Made by a program: the position numbers and the translations under genes
Shown here: positions 46,891 through 58,144 of the stretch, in pieces
Layout: each line of letters opens with the position of its first letter
How positions within the stretch are numbered: the stretch's first letter is position 1
DNA from: Lutjanus erythropterus
Lineage: Eukaryota > Chordata > Actinopteri > Lutjaniformes > Lutjanidae
NCBI GenBank assembly: GCA_020091685.1
Contig: CM034599.1
Location: forward strand, 41,155,279-41,219,278
Length of the DNA stretch: 64,000 nucleotides
Direction of reading: 5' to 3'
The notes under the pieces: generated by a model
What the model saw: only the letters and a program-made list of their open reading frames with translations
What the model was told of the DNA's origin: nothing
The model's database searches: none

Positions 46891-48449
46891 CATGAAAAAT
46901 GTTGTTGTGCTATCTGCATCTAGCCTGCCAGTTCTGCTATGTTGAGAAAAGAGTATGTTCTATGTATCACCAGAAAAATTCTTATTCAGCTCACATGACA
47001 GAGTTGAGACTGAATTAGCAGAGTGGTTATTTAGTATTGACTGATGTTCAGTCTTTCAATAGTCATAATTTAACTACTGAAATCTGTTTGCCCTTCATTG
47101 ATTTAAAAGAGAAATTCTAACCTTGGATTCTTTTGTGCTAATGCATGTATGTGTCATCAATCTGAAGCTGAATGTATGCCAGGAATGACTTTGTGATTAA
47201 GTGTAGCGATTTATGCTTTTGATGGTGTATCCTTGAGCTGGCTACATTTCTCTAACTTTAAACAACCTTCAAAGAACTTGTGTGAAGTTCATTTTACTGT
47301 TCACAGTCTGTGACTCGAATAAAGATCCATTAATAAGGGATATTTTATGTGGCCGTGGGTTTGGTTCCAGCCTGTGGCTTCTTTTTCTTTTTCCCCTATT
47401 AACTGTCTGTCAAAAGCTCTCCCATCAAAAAAGGCTTAAAAGTACAGCTGAGGCTGATGGAAATCAAACAATGAATCCTGAGGGGGACATGAATGTGTTT
47501 TAGTAAATATCTTTTCAGTTTTTTAAGATATTTCAATCAAGCATAGAAATGCCAAGCTCATGGTATAGAGGAGTGGTTCCCAATGTGTGGGCCGCAGCCC
47601 CCTGGTGGCCATGAAGGCCCTGTTGATGGGCCTCAAGAAGTCATGAAAAATAAATAAATAAAACATTTGTAAGTTTCAATTTTATAAGTTTGAAATTACC
47701 ATCAAATATTTGATTCATTTTATAAAAAAGTAATCTGAACTAATAAAACAAAACCATGGGTTTAAAATTCTATGTTATTCTTCATTTATCTGGCTCAGTT
47801 TAACAGGTGTTACACTGTATTTGGTGACCTGTCACAGTAACACCAGAACATATCTTGTATCTTGTCATTGGTACAATAAGTCTTGTGTGTTGATCAGAGT
47901 GATGATTAAAGGTCTGGGTGGGCCGCAGAAGATTTTCAGCTTTCAAACTTGACATTCTTAGTTAGAGAACAGGCTGGAATAAAGGAAAACTTATAGGACC
48001 AAAGTCACTCATCGCCTGGGAATCATGTTCACTTTCTCTGTCTCGTATCTCCATCAGGAGGGCAGGTCAGACAACATAAAACTCTACTTAAAACCAGCAT
48101 TGGCAGAATAACATCTGGATTAACAGCAAATAACAAGAGGATGACAAAAACCTGCCACTTGCATTTACCAGCTCTGCAGAGAGCAGAAACTGATGACATG
48201 CCTCTGCTTCTTTTAAACGCAGCAGTAAAAATGACTGAAGAAAGAGGAGATAGTGATATGTGGCATCATTGTGATAAAACCTTGTTTGTTACACAGTATG
48301 GTTCTACAGTTCATGATGTAAAACAGCTGACCCAACACTTGAATAAATTGACATCCTCACTTGTAATTATGAACAAATTACAGAAACACATACATGATAC
48401 TTTTAATATGAAAAGGTAGAAGAGTAATTGAACAAATCCTTCCTATCAA
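46891..48449. other. No gene recognised
   Basis: A hAT-like GTGGTTCCCAATGTGTGGGCCGC fragment lies near 47573. A 92-codon ORF at 48141-48419 has no recognisable domain. A Cys/His pair near WHHCDKTLF is not enough to claim a finger. Confidence 0.4.
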
Positions 48450-49070
48450 GAACATAAATAAGTGAAACTCTTGTCATTGGAGCAACAGCTGAAAGAGAAA
48501 AACTGTCTGACCACCTAAAATTGTTTGCAGTTTACACAAAGGAACAGGTAAAAAACCTTGGTGTAGTCATTGATCCTGATTTGAACTTTGAATATCTGAG
48601 GAATATTGCAAAGGTCAGACCGTTTCTCTCGCAGGCAGACACAGAAAAGCTAATACATGCCTTTATGTCCAGTCAAATGGCCTATTGTAATGCTCTTCTG
48701 TCTGGTGTGTCTAAGAATGCCACTGATCACTTCCAGCTTGTACAGAATGCAGTGGCACGTGTTCTGACAAAGAGCAGACCACATTACTCCAGTCTTCACA
48801 TCATTACAGGTTACCCATCTGCCACAGAATTCATTATAAAATTCTGGTCATCAATCATGGTCAAGATGTATGTGCCTGCCAGACCCTCTGACTCAAACTT
48901 CCTGGTTGTTCTGGATATTAGAACTAAAAGGGACAGAGATGCTGCCTCTGCCAACTACAACCCAAGTCTGGAGTCTGGCAGACGGTCTTAGAGGCTCTAA
49001 AGCTGTTGAAACTTTCAAACAAACTCTTAAGACTTTTTTTTTTACCATTGCTTTCTCCTAAAGTGTTTGA
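48450..49070 (+). pseudogene. L2/Rex1-type LINE reverse transcriptase C-terminal fragment
   Basis: From about 48460 the translation gives ETLVIGATAEREKLSDHLK, then YTKEQVKNLGVVIDPDLNFE, LRNIAKVRPFLSQADTEKLI and HAFMSSQMAYCNALLSG, LQNAVARVLTKSR, and finally TFKQTLKTFFFTIAFS in another frame. This is the ordered thumb and C-terminal region of CR1/L2-group reverse transcriptases. The LHWLPV block is replaced by HIITGYPSA, and one shift separates the last part. 5' truncated. Confidence 0.8.
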
Positions 49071-49074
49071 ACTG

Positions 49075-49280
49075 ATGGTTGGAGAATATCACTTCCCCTC
49101 CCCCCTACCTCACCTGTTTAGGTGGAAAGGGTTACTCCATACATTTTTCTTTTCTTTTCTCCTCCTTCCTGCCACAACTGTCCCTACCACACTTTATAAT
49201 ATCTGACCCAAATTATTATCTAAAATTGTATGAAAACTTAAATAGTTGTTGCAAAACATCATTTGGCAAACTGAAAAAAA
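49075..49280 (+). repeat. 3' tail of the LINE, also present at 51470-51640
   Basis: GAGAATATCACTTCCCCTCC, then CACTTTATAATATCTGACCC, AAATTATTATCTAAAA and AACATCATTTGGCAAA occur in the same order in the second copy. They follow the reverse transcriptase here, so they are probably LINE 3' UTR. Confidence 0.65.
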
Positions 49281-49796
49281 GAAAAAATAAGCAAACTGCA
49301 AAATGCCTCCCTTCTGCTTGTCTGCTTGTTCTTTCTTCCTCCCACGGTTTTTGCTTTCTTTTAACTTGTGCTTAATTTGGTCTTCATTTCTGTTTTACCT
49401 AAAGAAGCTGAAATGTCAATATGACTAATTCTTGTTGCTTCCTTTGCACATGTCTGCTGTTTCATTTGAACCGATTCCTATATGAACCAGTATCCATTTA
49501 AATGTTCTTAGTGCCATCATTTGAATGTTTGCTGTATTTGTATTTAAATATCCTGTCTGCTGTCTGAATGGCTGTATCTCATACTGATCAATGATAAACT
49601 GGAGTCAAAGCATATTACTGCTGACAATAAATCAATTATCTCCCCTGCATACACAGATAACCTGTCATTGATTCTCTTGCAAACTTTACTGTTGAACTCT
49701 GGAATTATAAATGAAAAAGCCATTCTGTTATCTGAACTCTTTGAAGCATCTTTATATATTTGAACACATATATTTGAGCCGTATTACTGGGAGTAG
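49281..49796. other. No gene recognised
   Basis: AT-rich DNA between the LINE tail and the next element. Confidence 0.4.
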
Positions 49797-50930
49797 TACT
49801 GTACTGTAAAATCTAATAAATTGGGTGTACTCAAAAAAAATAAGCAAGCTCATTGCCTCAAAAAAATTAAGTAAATTTGAGATTTTAAAGTAAAAATATC
49901 TTGTTTATTTTGAGTCTTGTTTACTTTGAGTCCACAATACTTAGACTAACTTATTTATTGTGAATCTACAATAGCTGAACTAATTTAATTGTGAGTGCAC
50001 ACTAGTTAGACTAATTTGTGTATTTTAAGTTCACACTAGTTAGACTACCTTGTTTATTGCGAGTGCACAAAAATTAGACTAACTTGTTTACTTGAGTGTG
50101 CAAAACTCTTATCATCACTTCATGTATCTATAAACACACTGTACTCTTTGTTGACAGTGCTGGTCAGATAATTAACTACATAAGGTAATACTGTGAACTG
50201 AACTCCCTTCATCCCCAACCCCCCACCCAGTGTAGCGAACACAAGAATCATGGTAATACACTGGCTGACAAGAATGGCCACTGCTGTTGAAACGACATCC
50301 ACCCGCAGTTGGGCGTGTCCAGGCGTCTTTAAGAGTAAGGTCATGGATGAGGAGGTGCAGTGATCTCCACATGTCTGAATGTTGAAAAAAGTAGTGCCAC
50401 ACAGTGGCAGAGGAAGCAGATCCTTTACCGGTCTCTTTGCTTAAAAGATGTCCACTGAAAACATTTAAAAACAAGCCAAAGAAAACTAATAATCAAGACA
50501 GAGCATTCATATGTAAATCATTGATATTATAATGCCTTAGGAAAAGTGGCATTTTATTCACAATCACTTTCTATTATCAGGCTGTGAAATAAAAGGACAA
50601 AAGTAGATGCCAAATCTTTCTGATTAATTAATGAACTGATCATTTTAGCTACACTTAGTTTAGTTTATGATGAAAAATGATCATTTATAATTTCTTACAG
50701 TATTGTGCATACAAAATGTTTTAATTTGTTATTAACACTATCGTCTACTTAAAAATGAAATTCTCAAATTCTCTGAATAACTCAGCTCAAGCACACTGAG
50801 TTTGACAGCTTCTTGGACTCCAAAGTACAAGTAACTTATTCAAGATGAGTGTTAATAACAAGTTGATAAAAAACTGAGTTAGATCAACTCAGTATTTGTA
50901 ATAAAACCTAATGTCAGTATTTACAGTGTG
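49797..50930. mobile_element. Possible DNA transposon with TACTGTAAA ends and an internal tandem array
   Basis: TACTGTACTGTAAAATCTAA on the left loosely mirrors GTCAGTATTTACAGTGTG on the right. The interior holds a 34-bp tandem array and AACTCAG / GAGTTAGATC words, a style seen in fish MITEs. The ends are not perfect and no target duplication is clear. Confidence 0.35.
49899..50108. repeat. Minisatellite, about six units of roughly 34 bp
   Basis: Variants of CTTGTTTATTGTGAGTGCAC followed by ACTAGTTAGACTAA repeat head to tail with drift between units. Confidence 0.7.
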
Positions 50931-50951
50931 CTGGACTGATGTTTATTTCTG

Positions 50952-51400
50952 TTATGTCTTGTTCTTTTGCTTGTTATGTCTTGCCCCCCTTTCTGTTTCT
51001 CTCCTCTCCAGTGTTGGATGATCTTCATCATGTCCTTTTAAGTTAACCCAGTAACTTAGAGCTAGCTGTACTTTCCTTAGTTCCAGTGGCATTTTTCCCA
51101 TTTCTACTTGTGCTGATGTTGGAGTTGTTCTAATGTCACCTGTATACAGTCTTAAAGCCTGATGTTGAATATTGTCCAACTTTTTCAAAGATGTGTGTAC
51201 TGCAGGTCCAAATGTAATACTCCCATAATCTAATACTGATCTTGTTAGTCCTGTGTAAATGGTTTTAATGCTCTTCTGTCAGACCCACATTTACTTCAGA
51301 CATTTTAAACTTTCTTACACTTACAGTTACTTTCTGAATATGTACTGACCATGTTATTTCCCCATCAAGCCACAATCAATTTAAATTGTTTCACTCTTAC
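50952..51400 (-). pseudogene. Non-LTR retrotransposon reverse transcriptase C-terminal fragment
   Basis: The minus strand reads TIYTGLTRSVLDYGSITFGP, then LKKLDNIQHQALRLYTGDIR, TTPTSAQVEMGKMPLELRKV and QLALSYWVNLKGH. The order RS.LDYG...., LKKLD.IQ..ALR...GA.RTTP...L..E.G..PL..RR..L...Y...L is that of Jockey/I-type LINE C-termini. Orientation is opposite to the LINE at 48450 and it is a different family. Upstream frames are broken. Confidence 0.75.
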
Positions 51401-51469
51401 CAACTCTTGTATAAATTTTTAGCTACTGCTTACTCTTTTCCTTGTAAAGAACATTGTCTTTATTTTCTC

Positions 51470-51640
51470 TGCTGAGAATATCACCTCCCTTCCTCCTCCT
51501 GTTCAGGTGCATTTTTCTTTTCCTTTCTCTTCCTTCTTGTCCACTTTATAATTTCCAAATTAATATCTGACCCAAATTATTATCTAAAAGGAGTTGTGAT
51601 AAACCATCATTTGGCAAATTTAAAAAACAAAACAAACACA
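51470..51640 (+). repeat. Second copy of the LINE 3' tail
   Basis: GAGAATATCACCTCCC, CCACTTTATAATTTCC, AATATCTGACCCAAATTATT and ACCATCATTTGGCAAA match 49075-49280. No reverse transcriptase precedes it, so this is a severely 5'-truncated insertion or a local duplication. Confidence 0.6.
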
Positions 51641-52244
51641 CAAAAACAGCAAAGCTGAGCTTAATGTTCATACAGACAGTGAGATTTGTTTGTTTGTTTG
51701 TTTGTTGTGTTTGTTGAACCTTCATCTCTCAGGTTTTAAATCACTGAATTAGTAAAATGCAAACATTTCCATTTTTGTCTAGAAATTCTTTTTTATTGAA
51801 TTTCAAGAAATGTACAGTTTCATATTAAATCAACATGTACCATGATAAATATAAAGAAACATGAAAACTCTTACCAATTATTACTTACAACTTTTTTCAT
51901 ATAATTTTCATTTTTGAATGTTTTAAAACATTTATTTGTAAACGAATAAACAAATGCTATGTCGTTTTGGCCCTTATTTGTATAAAAGCAAGAGCCAATA
52001 AGCAAAAGAAATTCTGTTTCGGATGGATATACAAAAGCAAAAAACATAGTTAAAACACATATTTTTTTCTAGAAAAAAGTCCTAAAGACTTGTAAAAACA
52101 CTCTCCTGTGTTAAATGACAGTCAAAATAAAGATTTCTGAATAATAAGTATAGAACTGAATTCATGGCTTAAAAAATATACACACAGTATTTGCCTACAT
52201 TTCTCTGTTTGTCTCTCCTACATGAGGGTGTAACGTGTCATCAC
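51641..52244 (-). other. 3' UTR and flank of the GPCR gene
   Basis: AT-rich DNA after the GPCR stop codon (minus strand). AATAAA signals on the minus strand lie at 51936-51931 and near 51790. The first would give a 3' UTR of roughly 330 bp. The site in use cannot be told. Confidence 0.4.
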
Positions 52245-52746
52245 TCATGCTAATGGACTGTTGGCATCATGGCTGTCCATTCTGCAGCAGCACACAGAGG
52301 TCAGCAGCTTGTCTATGATCCCTTTTCTGATGAAAACATATAGAACTGAATCTGCCAGAGGACTCAACCTGAGACACGTGACAGACAGGTGGCCCAGGTT
52401 TGAGTTATGCACGTTTTCCTCTGCCAGGAACCAAATGATGGTGGGCAGGAAGAGCAGCACATAAAAAACCAGCACCAGGACCAAAAGTCCCACAATTCGT
52501 CGCTTGTCAGTAGAGGGGACACAGCTGGTAGACAGGGCTCTGAGGGTCCCGCCCAAGAAGAATATGAGCAGTGGGAGGGGAAGGAGGAGGAAGACGGCAA
52601 AGATGGTGTAAGATAACTCAATATCAACCCACTGGAAAATATAGAGAATGACAGATGGAATGAGCCAGACGACGACACAGACCAGCACAGAGACCTTGAT
52701 GGTCCGTCTGTAGCGGTACCACACTGGACAGGCAATGACTAAATAC
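52245..52746 (-). CDS. GPCR exon 3 (TM4 to C-terminus)
   Basis: 502 nt after TCTTCCAG. It completes Arg 121, then YLVIACPVWYRYRRTIK (intracellular loop 2), TM4-TM7, and ends CCCRMDSHDANSPLA with a stop at 52245. Confidence 0.9.
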
Positions 52747-54681
52747 CTGGAAGACAAGGTGGACACATTGAGGAGCTTCAGAGTTATAAAGTAATATGAA
52801 ATAGAAATTACTACACACACACTGACTACACAGACAGACAGCTTTTTGTTACTACTATGTTTTTTATTTCTTATTTTACTTTTCAGTTGTAAAGTTTATG
52901 TCCTATTGACATGAAAATGTTCATTAATATGCACTGTTCCTTTTTTATATAAATAAATGAAATGAAAAATACCTTTCCAGGGCGACACACATTGTGAAGC
53001 CAACGCTGGCCACCACACCAAAGTAGTAAGTATAATAAATGGCAATGCCATATATCATCTCATGTCGTGCCACCCAGACAATCATGCAGCAGAGCTGAAT
53101 GAGGTCGGAGATGAGAAGGTTGATGACGTAGATCGGAACAACATAATCATTTCGAACCTGCAGAAAAACATTGACAAAAGTGAAGCAGCAGTTATTAACA
53201 TGAACTCCACCTCCCAAAAATGTCATTCAGCTCTGTCCAGCAACTGCAGTCAGACATACACTCAAAAGTTTTAGAGTTTCAAAAAGGCCTTTTTCAGGGA
53301 ACAAGAAATGGGTTAACAACTGAAAGGTGTTCTGCAACAATAGAAGTTGATCAAGCCTTGAAAGTTGGTGCTACCAATTCCTACAGGTGTCCCAACTTTT
53401 CTTGATTCCTTACCAGTGTTGGGGCTAGTTACTCAAAAAAGTACTATATTACATATTACATATTACTCTCAAAAATAGTAATGCCTTACTTTACTTTATT
53501 ACTCCCTGGAGAAAGTAACTAGTTATATTACTAGTTATATTACTAGTTACATTTTTTTTCTTAATTACTCTATAATTGCCTGAGATGCATCAGATGGAGG
53601 GAGAACAGACAAAGGAGTTATCTTTCAAAAAGACAGCGATTCGACGGTAGAAAGAGGTAACATTTCTTCTACTACGTACGAGGCAACAAGCTTATTTATC
53701 TCGGATTTTGATGTTGGTGGTACTTTATGTTCAAATGAAAGTTTTTGCTGCTTGCGGGGCTGCTCGTTCATGTCACTCCGTCGCTTCGCAACGAGCTTAA
53801 TGTGTCTGTGCTGTCGCTCCAGGTGCTTCTTCAAGTTGGCGGTAGAGTTACAAGCGGTGGAGAGCAGCTTTCTCCCCGGGCAGAGTGTGCACTTCACCAT
53901 CAAGTTATTTTCCTTCCGTTGAACATATTCAAAATAATGACTGAATCTCCACCCGTCGAAACTAGCTTTCTGCTGCTGGGAACCTTCTTCTGAAAAAGAG
54001 CTTGCCGTTGTTGACGCTTCCATTTTTTCTCATCTGTCTTTGCGGGTGCCGCTCTGCTGCCGGCTGCCGGGTGTCGACCAATCGGTGATGGTAAATGATA
54101 CCTCGTGCCAAACCCAGACCAATCACTGTTCCATTCACGCCCCCCTCCCCTTCCCTTCTGTTCTCTGTGTTGTGTGCGTTGTGTGATGAAGGTGCTACTG
54201 GCAAATGTAACGCAAGTAACTAGCTTGGGAAAACTGTAATAATATTACCATTTTCAGACGAGTAATGCCTTACACTACTAGTTACTGAAAAAAGTAATGT
54301 TATTACAGTAATGTGTTACACGCGTTACACCCAACACTGTTCCTTACAACCCCCTCTGTCTGCATAAAAGTAGTGTTGGAACATACTGTGGTACCATACC
54401 CTCATGAGCTTTATTTGAACAGTATTGTACTGCAGAAAGTAGTGTTAGTGTTAGCATTAACATTATACCATGTGTGCAGCTGTCAGGTAACTTTACAATT
54501 ACACTTTTACAGGGTTCTTGCTTTAAAACTAGGGGTGGGACTCAATTAAAAAATGTATCTAATTAATTAGAGGCTTTGTGATTAATTAATCTCAATTAAT
54601 CATATTTTAATGGCATAACAATACCATGCCACAAGAAGCAACATTTTTCAATTTAAATGGATTTTGGTACATGACTGAATC

Positions 54682-54748
<67 letters not shown>

Positions 54749-56703
54749 TTTTCATTTTAATTTGTCTACACTCTTTACCTGTCTACTTAAATTTATTGAT
54801 AAAAAAGAACCTTGTTTCCATATTTGATTCTCATCCCCTGGACAGACATTGAGGAATGTAACAATTTGGAGTTACCTCTATCAAAGAGGCTAGCAAAACA
54901 CAAAGCAAACATACAAAAACACCCTTGCTCCAAGAAGGGAGTAAATAATAGAAAGATACTGGTTTTTAAGGAAAAAAAAGTGCAGTACATGGACACAGGA
55001 GAGCACAGCAGAAAACACTGTGGCACATAACACTGTTTGCTGTTAAAAGAGACTCCAGTCTGCAGTGTAGTTCGTACATTTGACTGATCACACAGAATTA
55101 TCCAGAGTTACATCTAGTTTCAAGATCAAATGATCAGCATTTGTTTCACTTCTGTTCATGACCTCTTTCTCTCACTCTCTCTCCTCATGGGAGTACAGAA
55201 CATTTTAACATTATTAAATTAATACTCTACCAAAGTAAAAAAAACTAGAGCAAACTTATGTTACTAGATATACAGCTCTGGAAAAAATGAAGAGAGCACT
55301 CTCACAAATGTTTCTTAAATCAGAATCTCTACATGTATGACAGTCAGTCCATTCCAGTGTTTGTTGAATTCCAACACAAGCCTCCTCATTCTACTTAATG
55401 AGACAATGATTAGATGATCACCTGAACCAAATCTTATTTTATGAGGAAGATTATAAAAAACACTGCTGTGATTAAAGATTGAGATTATCCCACCAATACT
55501 GATTTCTAAACTAAGTTAAAATGTTAATGTTGTGTTGTTTAAAAATGAATATGAATGTGTTTTCTTTACATTATTCGAGGTATGAAAATTCTGCATCTTT
55601 TTTGTTATTTTGACCAGTTGTCATTTTCTGCCAATAAATGCACTAAATGGCAATAAGCAGTTTATTGAATAAAACAAAAATGTTCATCTTACTCAAACAC
55701 ATACCTATAAATAGTAAAACCAGAGAAACTGATCATTTTGCAGTTGTCTCTGAATTTTTTCCAGAGCTGTATTTCCTAATCTAGATCTATAACAAAATCA
55801 CACATCTTGTTGCACTAAATAATGACCTGTATGTGTCACTGTGCAATGGTAGAAATGGTGGTGACTTTATGTACTCTGGCTGTAGCTGGCTGGATTGAAC
55901 TCTCTGTGAATGTCTGGCCTTGTGTCATGGCTTCTTTGGTCACGTAAATTCAGTAGAACATTCTAAATTCCCTAAAACACCTCAATGTGTTTGCGTGTGA
56001 TAGATCAGACCTGTCTCTCCTTAACCGGGGTTGGACATTAGGTTGTTTCTGCATTTTAGACTGATACATATTAGCTGATAAAGTCAAACCCCTCTCCTAA
56101 GCCTGGGCAATATAGCTGAAAAGTTACTAAAATTATTGAGACCATTACAGTTTTTTACAGCACGTGGTGTTTGTCAAAGTGCAGCCCCCTCAGCACTCCT
56201 GCTTCCTGTGGCCATTATACCAGGTGCATTCTAAGAGCTGACTGTGTAATGAGCTGCTGTCTTAGTAAATCAGATGCTGAAAACACACGATTTACTGAAA
56301 ACAATAGTCGATCTATAAAAAATTCTGCAGCCTGATGGCCACAGTTTTCATATGGTCCAATCAGCTTCATGCAAAGTTCAACATTGTAAGAAAATTATTC
56401 CTGTGAATTTATGCAACACTTCATCGCGGCCCCCTGACACCGAGCCCCTGAGCCAGATCAAGATCCTTCACAGACAGACAGACTGACAATAACATGACAC
56501 ACACGGTAAATAAATAATGTACATACCAGAGAAAACAGAGCAGAGATGGCCACAAGGATCAAAGGAAGGCCGATACAAATGCTTATGATATGAACCACAT
56601 ATCTGATGAAGACAGTGTTGTCAGATTCATCGTGGTCAGACATGGTGTGGCTGTAATTGTAGCGTGCATGCTGTGAGCCGTTGTTAATGTAGAAATCATC
56701 CAT
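52245..56703 (-). CDS. Class A (rhodopsin-like) GPCR, fish-expanded GPR4/OGR1-like type
   Basis: Three exons join in phase: 56703-56527, 53157-52973 and 52746-52245, with GT/AG introns of 3369 and 226 bp. The product is 287 residues with a short N-terminus bearing two N-glycosylation sequons (N8, N16), seven membrane segments and a CCC palmitoylation-type motif (273-275) before a short tail. It should be a plasma-membrane receptor signalling through G proteins; the ligand is unknown. Landmarks: D77 (2.50), E120-R121-Y122 (the DRY motif), W148 (4.50), P222 (6.50). Departures: I49 replaces Asn 1.50, G96 replaces the disulfide Cys 3.25, and D253-S254 replaces the NP of NPxxY (Y257 kept). From memory, similar departures occur in fish receptors annotated as GPR4-like, so this is probably a live gene of that group. 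The assignment is inference. Confidence 0.85.
52973..53157 (-). CDS. GPCR exon 2 (TM2 and TM3)
   Basis: 185 nt after TTTTTCTGCAG. It reads VRNDYVVPIYVINLLISDLI, then through TM3 to ALE and the first two bases of Arg 121, then a GTATTT donor. The exon break falls inside the ERY motif, a position seen in several GPCR families. Confidence 0.88.
53414..54339 (-). mobile_element. 926-bp hAT element in GPCR intron 1
   Basis: The tips are CAGTGTTGGG and CCCAACACTG, flanked by perfect 8-bp duplications TTCCTTAC (53406-53413 and 54340-54347). AGTAACTAGTTA words fill the arms. It carries only the BED-finger start of a transposase, so it is internally deleted. The intact duplication points to a moderately recent insertion. 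Confidence 0.9.
53625..54023 (-). pseudogene. hAT transposase N-terminus with BED zinc finger
   Basis: 132 codons: MEASTTASSFSEEGSQQQKA, then FSHYFEYVQRKENNLMVKCT, LCPGRKLLSTACNSTANLKK and HLERQHRHIKL. A BED finger is seen (FSHYF aromatic pair, C..C spaced 2, H....H). RKQQKLSF follows, then the frame ends before the catalytic RNase-H-like domain. A deletion derivative without activity; it could still be read as an exon because splice-like sites lie inside the GPCR intron. Confidence 0.8.
54529..54680 (+). mobile_element. hAT-like left end (TAGGGGTGGGACTCAATTAAAAAA)
   Basis: CTAGGGGTGGGACTCAATTAAA, then CTAATTAATTAGAGGCTTTG and GATTAATTAATCTCAATTAATC, is the known opening of a teleost element. 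It runs into a microsatellite and no right end is visible. Confidence 0.5.
54681..54749. repeat. (TA)n(CA)n(TA)n compound microsatellite in GPCR intron 1
   Basis: TA block, long CA block, short TA block. Confidence 0.95.
55273..55769. mobile_element. 497-bp mariner/Tc1-type MITE
   Basis: CAGCTCTGGAAAAAAT at the left is the exact reverse complement of ATTTTTTCCAGAGCTG at the right. TA lies on both sides (55271-55272 and 55770-55771). The interior is non-coding. It sits in GPCR intron 1. Confidence 0.85.
55770..56526. other. GPCR intron 1 remainder, nothing recognised
   Basis: No ORF or repeat end stands out up to the exon 1 donor. Confidence 0.45.
56527..56703 (-). CDS. GPCR exon 1 (N-terminus and TM1)
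   Basis: 177 nt, 59 codons, phase 0: MDDFYINNGS...AISALFSL, then GTATGT. The ATG context is GAGAATGG. An acceptor-like ACAACAG lies about 20 bp upstream of the ATG, so a 5' non-coding exon further upstream (above 56724) is likely. Confidence 0.85.
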
Positions 56704-57569
56704 TCTCCTGAGTGAAACCTGTTGTTTGTGAGATCAGTTTATAGAAAAGAAGCACTTTTTAAAAAATATTTACCTAACATTGTTTTGCGATATTGCTAAA
56801 GTTCACACAAATTAATTAATTAACATTTATATATCTTTTCAGCTTTATATATTCATATAAATATTCAGGCATATTAATTTTCATGATTCTTTGCAGTTTT
56901 ATCCTTTTTATGTCTACATATGAGAAAAGTTATGATACAAATTTACCTTAAAAGCTGCAAGACTCCCCCAATTGAGTTCCCTACACTAATGTGTGCTGTA
57001 TTGTTATAAATATAGGAAATGATAACATGCAGTGGGTTCCTGCTGATCTGTGCCTCCTCTGCTAAAAAAAGTAGTAATGCACACACATAAATTACTCACA
57101 TCCGCTGGTAACACTTAGTGATAGCTGCACCAGTGTTGCAGAATAACCACAGAGGCCCTCCTGCTTCTGTCCATGTCAAACTTGTCATTTTGATTAACCA
57201 TCTACACAGTTTCTCCTCTAAATCAACAGAGTTGTTGGAAACATTGAAACAGTACACACAGTGAAATGTAGTTCACTTAAAACTCTCCTCTTCACGCAGA
57301 ACTCCCTCAATGAGGAGGAGGGGCCGAGCACCCGTAGTGGGCTCACCTTCACATATTTAATACTCCTGACTGTCCCAGGACATTTTTCATTACCCTCTCC
57401 TGACTCCTTTCTGGAGTCATAATTCTCCCATATTTCTCCCAGTTCATGAGAAATTGTCATACTTTTTTTTTCTTATGGATAGTTTGAGAGGAAAGGAGGC
57501 TATTTTGTTAGTTCTGTGTTTTTGTAATCACATTTGAAATGGTACCAGATACCAGCTAATAATGTCATA
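56704..57569 (-). promoter_or_regulatory. Upstream region of the GPCR gene, possible 5' non-coding exon
   Basis: On the minus strand GTGTACTG-poor AT sequence precedes exon 1. A stretch around 57290-57420 is less AT-rich, holds a perfect TGACTCC/GGAGTCA palindrome (57401-57419), and ends in AAG|GTGAGCC near 57350, a possible donor for a leader exon. Purely inferred. Confidence 0.3.
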
Positions 57570-57660
57570 CATACGTATATGTGTGCGTGTGTGTGTGTGT
57601 GTATATATATATATACAAACATATATATACACACACATACATATATATACAAATAAATGT
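57570..57660. repeat. GT/TA microsatellite complex
   Basis: GTGTGCGTGTGTGTGT, then TATATATATATA and ACACACATACATATATATAC blocks. Confidence 0.9.
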
Positions 57661-58144
57661 ACACATATAAATTTTTAAAATTCAAACTTTTCAGGGGGAG
57701 GACTGCCCGACCCTCTGCTTTGGTTTGGAAACCCTCCCTCTTTTTTGAGGACTCAAGCAACTATACAGCCTGACTGTATGCAGATGCAAGACAGATCCAT
57801 GGTTAGGGCTGGGTACCAAACTTCGGTTCTTTTATGGCACCGACTGAAATGCTTCGATCAGTGTTGTGCCTGAACGCATTCACTGAACGATAGTTGAATG
57901 TACAGTATTTCTGCCTGATGAACGTTACTGTGAATGCGTTCATTCTGATGTCTGTGAACGGCACGCTCTCTCAATTTTACTTTGTTCAATAGGGTGCCAG
58001 ATTTCCATAGAGCCTTCCAGGCGAAAACCCGGCTAAAACACACCATAAACAGGCCTTAATATGTAACAGAAAAAACACCCAATCTGGCAACACTAGCCAC
58101 CGCAGTGTCGCCCCGCGGCATGCATCATCAAAACACAAAGCAGC

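Noticed and set aside
48141-48419. 92-codon ORF upstream of the LINE fragment
   Set aside because: No recognisable motif beyond one Cys/His cluster, no start or splice support, and a dead LINE next door. Not called as a gene.
49899-50108. Regularly spaced repeat units resembling a CRISPR array
   Set aside because: The units are head to tail without unique spacers, drift from copy to copy, and lie in vertebrate DNA. A minisatellite explains it.
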